From contig CALFIV010000196.1 of assembly GCA_937877295.1 (NCBI GenBank), positions 1 through 5,884 on the forward strand: a stretch of DNA of 5,884 nucleotides, in the 5' to 3' direction. Shown here one piece after another: positions 1 to 5,884 of the stretch. Positions within the stretch are counted from its first letter, which is position 1. Each line of letters starts with the position of its first letter. The notes beneath the pieces are model-generated. The model was not told the DNA's origin. It did no database searches and worked only from the letters and a program-made list of their open reading frames with translations. The position numbers and the translations under genes were made by a program. Origin of the DNA: an uncultured Clostridia bacterium (GTDB taxonomy: Bacteria > Bacillota_A > Clostridia > Christensenellales > CAG-138).

Positions 1-1634
1 ACAAGTTCGACGGTCTGACCGTCAACCTGACCTATGATAACGGCGTACTGGTGCAGGGCGCGACGCGCGGCAACGGCGTAACCGGCGAGGCGATCCTTCC
101 GCAGCTCAGAACGATCCGCACGATTCCGCTGACGATTCCGTTCAAAGGCCGCATGGAGGTGCAGGGCGAATGCATCATGCGGCTCTCGGTGCTTGAGGCC
201 TACAACCGCACGGCAACCGAGCCTCTGAAAAATGCGCGCAACGCTGCAGCCGGCGCTTTGCGCAATCTCGATCCGGCGGTAACGGCGGCGCGAAAGCTCG
301 ACGTGTTCTGCTACAACGTCGGCTACATCGAAGGAAAAGAGCTTCACGATCAGGCAGAAATGCTTGCGTTTTTAAAAGAGAACGGCTTCCCTGTCTGCCC
401 GTTTGTTCGATATCTGAAAACCGTCGACGAGATTCTCAAAGAGATCGATCTTGCCGCCGAACGGCGCGACACACTCGATTTTCTGATCGACGGCATGGTC
501 GTAAAGGTTACGGATTTTGCGCTGCGCGAACGCTTAGGCGCGACCGAGAAGTTCCCGCGGTGGGCAATGGCGTACAAATTTGCCGCCGAAGAATTAACCG
601 CGACGGTCAACGACGTGACATGGGAGGTCGGCAGGACCGGCAAGCTGACGCCGCTGGCGCACATCGATCCCGTGGAATTCTCGGGCGTGACGGTGCGCAA
701 GGCGACGCTCAACAACTGGGACGACGTGCAGCGCAAGCGGGTCGGGATCGGCTCGCGCGTGTTCATTCGCCGCAGCAACGATGTGATCCCGGAGATCCTC
801 GGCGCTGTTCCCGACGACAAGCCGATCCGTCCCGTCGAAAAACCCGCGGTTTGCCCGCAATGCGGCGCGCATGTGGAAATGCGCGGCGCGCATCTCTACT
901 GCACCAACACGCTCTCCTGCCGTCCGCAGATTGCGGCGCGGCTTGAGCACTATGCCTCCCGCGACGCCATGGACATCGACACCTTTGCGGGCAAAACGGC
1001 GGAACAGCTGATCGACGCGTTCGGCATTACGACGATCCCGGAGCTCTATGAGCTCACCGGCGAACAGCTTGCGGTGCTCGACCGCTTCGGTGAAAAGAAG
1101 GCGCAGAATCTGATTAACGCGCTCGAAGCGAGCAAGCACCGTCCGCTCTCCGCATTCCTGTTTGCGCTCGGCATTCCCAACGTCGGGGTAAAGACCGCCA
1201 AGGACCTTGCGCGCACCTTCGGCACGCTCGAAGCGCTGCGGCACGCCGAAAAAGCGGAGCTTTCCGCAATCGACGACGTGGGCGACGTGGTTGCGCAGGA
1301 TATCTATGATTTCTTCCGCGATCCGCGCATTTCCGGGCAGGTCGATCTGCTGCTCGCGCACGGCGTACAGCCTGAGGAAGCGCAAAAGTTCGAACGTGCC
1401 AATCTGCCTTTGCAGGGCATGACGGTCGTCATCACCGGCACGCTCGCGACGCTTTCCCGGCGCGATGCGGAAAATCTGGTCGAACAGAACGGCGGCAAAG
1501 CGGCCGGCAGCGTCTCCAAAAAGACCTCGTTCGTCGTGGTCGGCGAAGCGGCCGGCAGCAAGGCGGACAAGGCGCTGGCCTTGGGCGTTCCGATGCTCAG
1601 CGAAGCAGAGTTTTTAGCAAGATTGGGATTATGA
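1..1634 (+). CDS. ligA: NAD+-dependent DNA ligase LigA (5' end cut off by window)
   Basis: Seals nicks in duplex DNA during replication and repair, using NAD+ to adenylate an active-site lysine. The frame is open from base 3; the first full codons read KFDG, the adenylation motif KxDG, whose Lys is near residue 115 in the family. About 114 N-terminal residues (domain Ia and the start of the nucleotidyltransferase domain) are therefore missing; the visible 543 residues would give roughly 657 in all, normal for LigA. In order on the visible part: ATRGNGVTGE (about 20-30), NARNAAAGALRNLDP, DGMVVK (163-168), AYKF (190-193), OB-fold with VGRTGKLTPLA and RRSNDVIPEI, a Cys4 zinc finger (C284, C287, C300, C306), helix-hairpin-helix repeats (LGIPNVGVKTAKDLA), and a C-terminal BRCT domain (about 468-543, with GMTVVITGTL). 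The TGA stop overlaps the next gene's ATG. A GTG at 51 is not the start, because the essential lysine lies upstream of it. Identity is very secure. Confidence 0.98.
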   Translation, partial: KFDGLTVNLTYDNGVLVQGATRGNGVTGEAILPQLRTIRTIPLTIPFKGRMEVQGECIMRLSVLEAYNRTATEPLKNARNAAAGALRNLDPAVTAARKLDVFCYNVGYIEGKELHDQAEMLAFLKENGFPVCPFVRYLKTVDEILKEIDLAAERRDTLDFLIDGMVVKVTDFALRERLGATEKFPRWAMAYKFAAEELTATVNDVTWEVGRTGKLTPLAHIDPVEFSGVTVRKATLNNWDDVQRKRVGIGSRVFIRRSNDVIPEILGAVPDDKPIRPVEKPAVCPQCGAHVEMRGAHLYCTNTLSCRPQIAARLEHYASRDAMDIDTFAGKTAEQLIDAFGITTIPELYELTGEQLAVLDRFGEKKAQNLINALEASKHRPLSAFLFALGIPNVGVKTAKDLARTFGTLEALRHAEKAELSAIDDVGDVVAQDIYDFFRDPRISGQVDLLLAHGVQPEEAQKFERANLPLQGMTVVITGTLATLSRRDAENLVEQNGGKAAGSVSKKTSFVVVGEAAGSKADKALALGVPMLSEAEFLARLGL

Positions 1635-2620
1635 AACTCGGTAAACTCGACAACGATACATTGGAACGTCTGATCCTCCAAAAATTCCCGAAAACGCGCA
1701 GCGAATCGTTCGGCGCGCCGCGCATCGGCATGGACTGCGCGACGCTCGATTTCGGGGACGATCTGATCGTGACCAGCTGCGACCCCATCACCTCCGCCGA
1801 CTGGAAGCACATCGGTGCGCTCTCCGTGCATGTCAACTGCAACGACGCCGCAGCGGGCGGCGCAGAGCCGGTGGGCCTTTTGGTGACGCTTTTGCTGCCG
1901 CCGGACGCAACCGAAGAGATGGTCGATCAAATCGCGAACGATCTGAAAGCTGCGGCAAACGCGGCGAACGTCGACATTTTGGGCGGACACACCGAGGTAA
2001 CGGACGCGGTCACGCGCGTCACCACCTGCACGACCGTGCTCGCCAAGACGCCTCGAAGAAAGTTGCTTTGCGGCGCAAAGCCGGGCGACGCAATCGTCAT
2101 GACAAAATGGGCCGGTCTTGAGGGAACGCTGCTCATGGCGACCGACTTTGCGGACCGGCTCGCGGCAATTCCTCCTGCCCTACTCTCTTCTGCTCGCGGT
2201 TTTTCCGAATACCTATCCGTCGTTCCCGAGAGCCGCGTTGCGCTCCGCCTCGGCGCGCATGCGATGCACGACGTCACGGAAGGCGGCGTACTCGGCGCGG
2301 TTTGGGAACTGAGCGCGCAATCACATTGCGGCGTGATCGTGGAAAAGGACGCGATCCCGGTGCGTGAGGAAACGGCTCTGTTCTGCGAAACGCTCGGCCT
2401 TGACCCCTGCCGCCTCATTGCAAGCGGTTCCATGCTGATTGCCTGTCCGGACGGTGCAGCCATGACGGCAGCGCTTCAGGACGCCGGCATTCCCGCCGCA
2501 GTGATCGGGCGTATCACGGAGTCCGGTTATGCATTTTCGGACGGAAGTCCGATCGATCCGCCGGATACGGACGAGCTTTATCGACTTTTTGCGCATTCCG
2601 ACGCAGAAAACATGGACTGA
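1631..2620 (+). CDS. AIR synthase-related (PurM/HypE-like) protein, substrate unknown
   Basis: A 329-residue protein with the two-domain layout of the PurM/HypE/ThiL/SelD superfamily, whose members use ATP to activate a carbonyl or similar group by phosphorylation. Visible motifs: a DPIT segment at 51-54 (metal/ATP-site region of the N-terminal domain), NDAAAGGAEP (71-80, like the ND..-GA.P motif of HypE), a Gly-rich GGHTEVT (118-124), then in the C-terminal domain HDVTEGGVLGAVWE (213-226, matching HD.T.GG in HypE) and DPCRLIASGSML (258-269). It ends in ENMD and lacks the C-terminal PRIC-type cysteine motif that HypE uses to carry the thiocarboxamide, and no other hydrogenase maturation gene is nearby. 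It is therefore probably not a hydrogenase HypE. Full PurM is close in size, but the motif wording fits the HypE-like group better. The ATG overlaps the ligA stop by 4 nt with no strong Shine-Dalgarno, suggesting coupled translation. Family assignment is firm; the reaction is unknown. Confidence 0.85.
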   Translation: MKLGKLDNDTLERLILQKFPKTRSESFGAPRIGMDCATLDFGDDLIVTSCDPITSADWKHIGALSVHVNCNDAAAGGAEPVGLLVTLLLPPDATEEMVDQIANDLKAAANAANVDILGGHTEVTDAVTRVTTCTTVLAKTPRRKLLCGAKPGDAIVMTKWAGLEGTLLMATDFADRLAAIPPALLSSARGFSEYLSVVPESRVALRLGAHAMHDVTEGGVLGAVWELSAQSHCGVIVEKDAIPVREETALFCETLGLDPCRLIASGSMLIACPDGAAMTAALQDAGIPAAVIGRITESGYAFSDGSPIDPPDTDELYRLFAHSDAENMD

Positions 2621-2635
2621 GCACTTGTTTTTCTG
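2604..2635. repeat. Imperfect inverted repeat over the -35 region of the yicC promoter
   Basis: CAGAAAACA (2604-2612) is complementary to TGTTTTTCTG (2626-2635) with one extra T as a bulge and a 13-nt loop. The left arm lies in the last codons of the AIR-synthase-like gene and the right arm covers the presumed -35 element. In RNA it would be an A/U-rich, fairly weak stem. It could be an operator-like site, part of a weak terminator for the upstream unit, or chance in a locally AT-rich stretch. Confidence 0.3.
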
Positions 2636-2654
2636 AAACGTGATGTGTTATACT
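2625..2654 (+). promoter_or_regulatory. Predicted sigma-A-type extended -10 promoter for the yicC cluster
   Basis: TATACT at 2649-2654 matches the -10 consensus at 5 of 6 positions and is preceded by TG plus one base (2646-2648), giving an extended -10. A weak -35 candidate, TTGTTT (2625-2630), lies 18 nt upstream. Transcription would start near 2660-2662, giving a leader of roughly 17 nt that still includes the yicC ribosome binding site. It sits in the only gap between the ligA unit and the yicC cluster. Predicted by eye only. Confidence 0.6.
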
Positions 2655-2664
2655 ATGGATTTGC

Positions 2665-2670
2665 GGAGGA
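2665..2670 (+). promoter_or_regulatory. Ribosome binding site deciding the yicC start
   Basis: GGAGGA lies 7 nt before the ATG at 2678. This favours that ATG over the in-frame GTG at 2645, which lies beside the -10 element upstream of the predicted transcription start and has no Shine-Dalgarno of its own. Confidence 0.85.
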
Positions 2671-2677
2671 AGAACCT

Positions 2678-3553
2678 ATGAACAGCATGACCGGATACGG
2701 AAAGGGCACGGCTGCCCGCGACGGACGCGAAATGACCGTCGAACTGAAGAGCGTCAACCATCGGTTTCTGGATGTGTCGATGCGGCTTCCGCGTCTGCTT
2801 TCATGCATCGAAGATCCGCTGCGGGCCGCGTTGTCCAAGCGGCTCAGCCGCGGACACGTCGACGTGTTTGTCAACTATCGCAATACGCGCAGCGACAGCA
2901 AGGCCGTGCGCGTGGACAGCGCTCTGCTTTCGGCCTATGTGCGGGCGGCAAACGACGCGAATGCGTCGCTCGGTCTTGAAAACGATCTGACGCTCTCAAA
3001 CGTGCTGCGTCTGCCGGACGTCACCGAGATCGTCCCTGCCGATGAGGATACCGACGCGCTGATCGCGCTTGCAAACGAAGCGGTCGACGCCGCACTGGAC
3101 GGCATGCTCATCATGCGCGCTCAAGAAGGCGAACGGCTGAAGGCCGCTCTTTCGGAAGGCGTCGATCATATGGACGCGTATCGCGCCGAGATTCTTGTCC
3201 GCGCGCCGTTTGTGGCCGAGGACTACCGCAAAAAGCTGAATGAGCGCATCGAATCGGTTCTTTCCGATACAGAGATCGATCGCGCACGGCTTGCAACGGA
3301 GATCGCGCTGTTTGCGGACCGTTGCTGCATCGACGAGGAGCTGGTGCGATTGAAGAGTCACATCACGCAGTTTCGCGCGTATCTCGAATCGGCCGAACCG
3401 GTCGGCCGCAATATGGACTTCATCGTGCAGGAGATGAACCGCGAATGCAATACGATCGGCAGCAAGGCGAACGACGCCGAACTGACCAAAGCCGTATTGA
3501 GCTGCAAGGCGGAGATCGAAAAGCTGCGCGAGCAGATCCAGAACGTGGAGTGA
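2678..3553 (+). CDS. yicC: YicC/YloC family endoribonuclease
   Basis: A 291-residue cytoplasmic protein of the YicC family (YloC in Bacillus), close to the usual length of about 290. Family members have been characterised as endoribonucleases, and the E. coli protein has been linked to small-RNA decay. It opens with the hallmark [10 protein letters not shown], followed by [18 protein letters not shown] (22-39) and [10 protein letters not shown] (58-67) of the N-terminal domain. The C-terminal DUF1732 region carries [13 protein letters not shown] (220-232), [15 protein letters not shown] (243-257), NTIGSKAND (258-266) and ends [10 protein letters not shown]. The start at the ATG is set by a strong ribosome binding site and by the family's conserved N-terminus; an in-frame GTG 33 nt upstream would add 11 residues not expected in the family. 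It is first in a tight cluster with remA, gmk and rpoZ, its stop being only 4 nt before the remA start. Family identity is secure; the RNA targets in this organism are unknown. Confidence 0.96.
   Translation: MNSMTGYGKGTAARDGREMTVELKSVNHRFLDVSMRLPRLLSCIEDPLRAALSKRLSRGHVDVFVNYRNTRSDSKAVRVDSALLSAYVRAANDANASLGLENDLTLSNVLRLPDVTEIVPADEDTDALIALANEAVDAALDGMLIMRAQEGERLKAALSEGVDHMDAYRAEILVRAPFVAEDYRKKLNERIESVLSDTEIDRARLATEIALFADRCCIDEELVRLKSHITQFRAYLESAEPVGRNMDFIVQEMNRECNTIGSKANDAELTKAVLSCKAEIEKLREQIQNVE
3547..3550 (+). promoter_or_regulatory. Ribosome binding site of remA inside the end of yicC
   Basis: GGAG lies 7 nt before the ATG at 3558 and overlaps the last codons of yicC. It supports the first ATG rather than the second in-frame ATG at 3567, which would have only an AAGGA one base away. 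Confidence 0.65.
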
Positions 3554-3557
3554 TCGC

Positions 3558-3818
3558 ATGAAGGAAATGAATCTCGTCTCGGTCGGCTTCGGCAATATCG
3601 TTTCGGCGCAGCGCATCATTGCGGTCGTCGTACCGGATTCCGCGCCGGTCAAGCGTCTCATTCAGGACGCGCGCGATCACCGGATGCTGATCGACGCAAG
3701 CTGCGGCCGCAAAACACGCGCCGTGCTGATGATGGACAGCGGACATGTGATTCTCTCGGCATTGCAGTCGGAAACCATCGCGCGGCGGTTGAACGCCGAT
3801 TACAGCGCGGAAGGATAA
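3558..3818 (+). CDS. remA: RemA family DNA-binding regulator (DUF370, extracellular matrix regulator)
   Basis: An 86-residue protein matching the RemA/YlzA family along its whole length ([16 protein letters not shown] at 6-21, [12 protein letters not shown] at 28-39, MLID at 43-46, GRKTRAV at 50-56, [16 protein letters not shown] near the C-terminus). In Bacillus subtilis RemA is a ring-forming DNA-binding protein that activates biofilm matrix operons and osmolyte genes; in other Bacillota its targets are mostly unknown. Arg19 and Pro30 align with residues known to matter in Bacillus RemA (R18 and P29 there, from memory). The second Arg of the usual GRRTRAV is Lys52 here, a conservative change in the DNA-contact segment. 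I chose the ATG at 3558 because of the GGAG 7 nt after its own end; a start at 3567 would give 83 residues and is the alternative. It lies between yicC and gmk, the usual place in Bacillota. Confidence 0.95.
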   Translation: MKEMNLVSVGFGNIVSAQRIIAVVVPDSAPVKRLIQDARDHRMLIDASCGRKTRAVLMMDSGHVILSALQSETIARRLNADYSAEG

Positions 3819-3837
3819 AGAGATTGGAGTTTTTCGC

Positions 3838-4464
3838 ATGGCAAGAAAGAAAAAGGGTCTGTTGATCGTCGTCTCCGGTCCTGCCGGCGTCGGCAAGGGT
3901 ACTGTGGACGCCGCTCTGATGGCTAAACATCCGGAGATCAAAATGAGCGTTTCCGCCACGACACGCGCGCCGCGTCCCGGCGAAATCGAAGGCGTTCATT
4001 ACTTCTTCAAAACCAAAGAAGAATTCGACGCCATGGTCGAACAGAACGCTTTTCTCGAATACATGCACGTCTTCGGCATGAACTACTACGGCACGCCGAA
4101 AGCGTTCGTCGAAGCGGAACGCAGCAAGGGCAATCACGTCATTTTGGAGATCGACGTGCAAGGCGCGATGAAGGTCAAAGAAGCCTGTCCCGACGCGGTG
4201 CTCGTCTTTATCGCTCCCCCGTCTCTGAAGATCCTGAAGGATCGGCTGGTGGGACGCGGAACGGAGACGCAGGAATCGATCGACGTGCGCACGGCCACCG
4301 CTTTGGAAGAGCTCAAAAAACTGCCGGACTACGATTACATGGTCGTCAACGACGTCGTCGACGAGGCAGTATGCGATATGGAAGCGATCCTTTCGGCCGA
4401 ACTGAACCGGACCGGACGGAACGAAGAATTGATTACGAAATTATCAGGAGGCGAAACAATATGA
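3838..4464 (+). CDS. gmk: Guanylate kinase
   Basis: Converts GMP and ATP to GDP and ADP, an essential step in GTP and dGTP supply, in the cytoplasm. The 208 residues are normal for bacterial Gmk. Motifs: P-loop GPAGVGKGT (14-22; the usual GPSG has Ala for Ser at position 16), the GMP-binding segment SVSATTRAPRPGEIEGVHYFF, the lid-proximal FLEYMHVFGMNYYGTPK, VILEIDVQGAMKVKE, VFIAPPS and the arginine-rich RLVGRGTE. The start has GGAG at 3826-3829, 8 nt upstream. The TGA stop overlaps the rpoZ start by 4 nt, so rpoZ is probably translated by coupling. In Bacillota Gmk is a known direct target of the alarmone (p)ppGpp; whether this one is inhibited cannot be read from sequence by eye. Confidence 0.98.
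   Translation: MARKKKGLLIVVSGPAGVGKGTVDAALMAKHPEIKMSVSATTRAPRPGEIEGVHYFFKTKEEFDAMVEQNAFLEYMHVFGMNYYGTPKAFVEAERSKGNHVILEIDVQGAMKVKEACPDAVLVFIAPPSLKILKDRLVGRGTETQESIDVRTATALEELKKLPDYDYMVVNDVVDEAVCDMEAILSAELNRTGRNEELITKLSGGETI
4446..4451 (+). promoter_or_regulatory. Ribosome binding site deciding the rpoZ start
   Basis: AGGAGG inside the last gmk codons lies 9 nt before the ATG at 4461 and 12 nt before the adjacent ATG at 4464, so 4461 is preferred. Upstream in-frame start codons inside gmk are not plausible. Confidence 0.8.
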
Positions 4465-4655
4465 TGAATTATCCTTCTCTGAACGAGCTGGTGAAGAAAG
4501 CGGGCTGCCGCTATCTGCTCGTGACGGCGGTTGCAAACCGTGCGCGTCAGCTGCAGGACCATCCTGAAAAGCTCGGCTCAAATAAGCCGGTCTCGATGGC
4601 GGTGGACGAACTCTACCACAACAAGCTTGTGTTGAACGCACCGAAAGAGGTCTGA
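4461..4655 (+). CDS. rpoZ: DNA-directed RNA polymerase omega subunit
   Basis: The small omega subunit wraps the C-terminal part of beta-prime and helps RNA polymerase assembly. The 64 residues fit the short Bacillota form. It reads MMNYPSLNELVKKAGCRYLL at the start, then the conserved AVANRARQL core (about 28-36) and KPVSMAVDELYHNKLVL near the end, matching the family pattern of SRY-LV-A-RARQ and KPVS-A--E. The reading frame stays open upstream into gmk to about 4371, but that stretch has no omega-like sequence, so the start is the ATG within the ATGA overlap with gmk. A hairpin with a T-tract lies 14 nt after the stop and may end the yicC-remA-gmk-rpoZ message. Confidence 0.95.
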   Translation: MMNYPSLNELVKKAGCRYLLVTAVANRARQLQDHPEKLGSNKPVSMAVDELYHNKLVLNAPKEV

Positions 4656-4668
4656 TCGATCTTCTTTG

Positions 4669-4699
4669 GCCCGTTGCGTTCGCGTAACGGGCTTCTTTT
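4669..4699 (+). terminator. Predicted Rho-independent terminator or attenuator between rpoZ and priA
   Basis: GCCCGTTGCG (4669-4678) pairs with CGTAACGGGC (4683-4692) as a 10-bp stem with one G-U wobble around a TTCG tetraloop, followed by TTCTTTT (4693-4699). The stem is strong and compact; the T-tract is short and broken by one C, so termination may be partial. It occupies half of the 63-nt gap, leaving only 9 nt before the priA ribosome binding site. No separate priA promoter was seen, so read-through would be needed unless one lies within rpoZ. Confidence 0.75.
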
Positions 4700-4707
4700 G
4701 GCTTATC

Positions 4708-4712
4708 AGGAG
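4708..4712 (+). promoter_or_regulatory. Ribosome binding site of priA
   Basis: AGGAG is followed by 6 nt and then the ATG at 4719, clearly setting the priA start just after the terminator-like hairpin. Confidence 0.8.
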
Positions 4713-4718
4713 AAACAG

Positions 4719-5884
4719 ATGTTTGCCGAGATTGTAGTCGATATCGCGCACAGCGCGGTGGACAAACGGTTCACCTATCGCATTCCCGAGGGACTTCCCG
4801 TGTCCGTCGGGCATCATGTGCTTGCGCCGTTCGGGCTCGGCGACCATCTCAAAGAGGGCTTTGTCGTCGCGGTCAAGGAATCTGCTGACTATCCGGAGAT
4901 CAAGGATATTGCAAAGATCATCGAGCCCTACCCCGTTCTGCTGCCCGAACAAATCCGGCTTGCCGAATGGATGCAGGAGGCCTACCATTGCCTGTTTGTC
5001 GATGCACTGCGGCTAATGATCCCGGCGAAGCTGAGGGGTATGCGCGTCAAGGAAAAACGCGTGCGCACCGTCCGTCTTGCGGACGAACTCGATCTCGAAG
5101 CGGCAATCCGAGAGCTGGAGCGTGCGCCGAAGCAGCGGCAGGTGCTTGAACTGGTTGCCAAGATCAACGCGCAGGCGTCCATACCGGACATCAACGCGTT
5201 CTATCCCAATTCCACGCCGTCGATCCATGCGCTCATCAAGCGCGGATTTCTTGTGGAACAGGACGAAACGGTCTTTCGACGTCCGAAAAGCATGAAGCTG
5301 CGCGCGCCGCTTCACACGCTTACCGAATCGCAAAAAGCCGCGGCGCAGGCGATCGACGAGGCGATGCAGGCACAAAACGGCTCGGTGCTTCTGCTGCACG
5401 GCGTCACCGGCAGCGGTAAAACCGAGGTTTATCTGAAAGCGATCGAGGATTGCCTATCCGCAGGCGGTCAAGCCATCGTGCTTGTACCGGAAATTTCTCT
5501 GACGCCACAGACGGTCGGCCGGTTTACGGACCGGTTCGGCGACCGCATCGCGGTGCTGCACAGCAAGCTGACGCCGGCGCAGAAAAGCGTGGAATACGCC
5601 AAGATCCGGGACGGCCGCGTCTCCCTTGTCATCGGCGCCCGGTCCGCGGTGTTCGCGCCCTTCGATCAACTGGGCCTCATCGTGATCGACGAGGAGCACG
5701 AGCGTTCGTATAACAGCGAGCAGGTTCCCCGCTATCATGCCCGGGAGGTGGCATATTTCCGGGCCGGGCATGAAGGCGCAAAGGTGATCGCGGGTTCCGC
5801 CACGCCCTCGCTGGAGTCCTACCGGGAAGCCATGGACGGGCGCATGCGGCTTTTAAAGCTGACGAAACGGCCGGGTCTGGCCCG
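4719..5884 (+). CDS. priA: Primosomal protein N' (replication restart helicase PriA), 3' end cut off by window
   Basis: A 3'-to-5' superfamily 2 DNA helicase that recognises stalled or abandoned forks and reloads the replisome. The frame is open from 4719 to the window end, giving 388 complete codons, about half of the usual 730-800 residues. The N-terminal 3'-end-binding domain shows VDIAHSAVDKRFTYRIP (7-23) and VGHHVLAPFG, with AEWMQEAYHCLFVDALR near residue 85-100. Helicase motifs then follow in order: Walker A GVTGSGKTEVY (K234), LVPEISLTPQ, the LHSKL segment, GARSAVFAPF, Walker B box DEEHE (324-328), PRYHAREVA, and motif III GSATPS (359-364). The zinc-binding cysteines and motifs IV-VI lie beyond the window. 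In Bacillus coaBC usually sits between rpoZ and priA; here it is absent. Identity is very secure. Confidence 0.97.
   Translation, partial: MFAEIVVDIAHSAVDKRFTYRIPEGLPVSVGHHVLAPFGLGDHLKEGFVVAVKESADYPEIKDIAKIIEPYPVLLPEQIRLAEWMQEAYHCLFVDALRLMIPAKLRGMRVKEKRVRTVRLADELDLEAAIRELERAPKQRQVLELVAKINAQASIPDINAFYPNSTPSIHALIKRGFLVEQDETVFRRPKSMKLRAPLHTLTESQKAAAQAIDEAMQAQNGSVLLLHGVTGSGKTEVYLKAIEDCLSAGGQAIVLVPEISLTPQTVGRFTDRFGDRIAVLHSKLTPAQKSVEYAKIRDGRVSLVIGARSAVFAPFDQLGLIVIDEEHERSYNSEQVPRYHAREVAYFRAGHEGAKVIAGSATPSLESYREAMDGRMRLLKLTKRPGLA

Noticed and set aside
792..920. LigA departures from the E. coli motifs (RRSNDVIPEI, 12-residue spacing in the zinc finger)
   Set aside because: All four cysteines are present and these variants fit the clostridial LigA type, so they point to lineage rather than to an altered enzyme.
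594..1385. Long open frame of 263 codons on the - strand inside ligA
   Set aside because: It lies fully opposite a certain ligA coding region in GC-rich DNA, where antisense frames stay open by codon bias. Its translation shows no recognisable motif.
2996..3661. 221-codon open frame on the - strand across yicC and remA
   Set aside because: Shadow of two well-supported genes; no motif, and no ribosome binding site that I could credit.
3877..3903. Ala in place of Ser in the guanylate kinase P-loop (GPAGVGKGT)
   Set aside because: The GxxGxGKGT pattern with its catalytic Lys is intact, and this position tolerates small residues in P-loop kinases.
3420..4161. Two overlapping - strand open frames opposite remA and gmk
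   Set aside because: Both mirror certain genes, overlap each other and encode low-complexity, Arg/Ser-rich text typical of antisense frames.
4371..4460. Possible N-terminal extension of omega inside gmk
   Set aside because: The in-frame extension is Arg/Asp-rich and unlike any omega N-terminus; AGGAGG at 4446 and the MMNYPS start place the true start at 4461.
5688..5702. DEEHE instead of DEEHD in the PriA Walker B box
   Set aside because: Glu at the last position is, to my knowledge, common in clostridial PriA and keeps the charge; the catalytic Asp-Glu pair is intact.

Overview
The window looks like ordinary chromosomal housekeeping DNA from a GC-rich member of the Bacillota, most likely an uncultured or gut-type Clostridia lineage. 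Two things point there. The gene order yicC - remA - gmk - rpoZ - (coaBC) - priA is a Bacillota signature, and remA itself is typical of that phylum. The DNA ligase also carries clostridial-style variants of the family motifs (RRSNDVIPEI, NARNAAAGALRNLDP). Coding is entirely on the + strand, with third positions rich in G/C. I cannot name a genus from the sequence alone.

Layout. Positions 1-1634 hold the 3' four-fifths of ligA (NAD+-dependent DNA ligase); the window opens exactly at the catalytic KxDG lysine. Its stop overlaps the start of an AIR-synthase/HypE-like protein of unknown substrate (1631-2620) by 4 nt (ATGA), so the two are probably translationally coupled. A 57-nt gap (2621-2677) holds a good extended -10 promoter and an imperfect inverted repeat. 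A tight cluster follows: yicC (2678-3553), remA (3558-3818), gmk (3838-4464) and rpoZ (4461-4655), with gaps of 4 and 19 nt and then a 4-nt overlap. A 63-nt gap (4656-4718) holds a hairpin plus T-tract that looks like a terminator or attenuator. priA starts at 4719 and runs off the right end, with only its N-terminal 388 codons present.

How the genes fit together. LigA and PriA serve DNA replication and repair: nick sealing and replication restart. Gmk makes GDP from GMP, and omega (RpoZ) is an RNA polymerase subunit. YicC is an RNase-related protein, and RemA is a DNA-binding regulator known from Bacillus biofilm and osmolyte genes. The cluster is conserved by descent rather than being one obvious pathway, though nucleotide supply, transcription and RNA turnover sit side by side.

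I found no RNA genes, mobile elements, CRISPR arrays, toxin/defence genes or clearly new system. The most interesting points are modest: the orphan AIR-synthase-like gene coupled to ligA, the absence of coaBC between rpoZ and priA, the promoter/inverted-repeat arrangement ahead of yicC, a Lys in place of a conserved Arg in RemA, and a high density of GATC sites.
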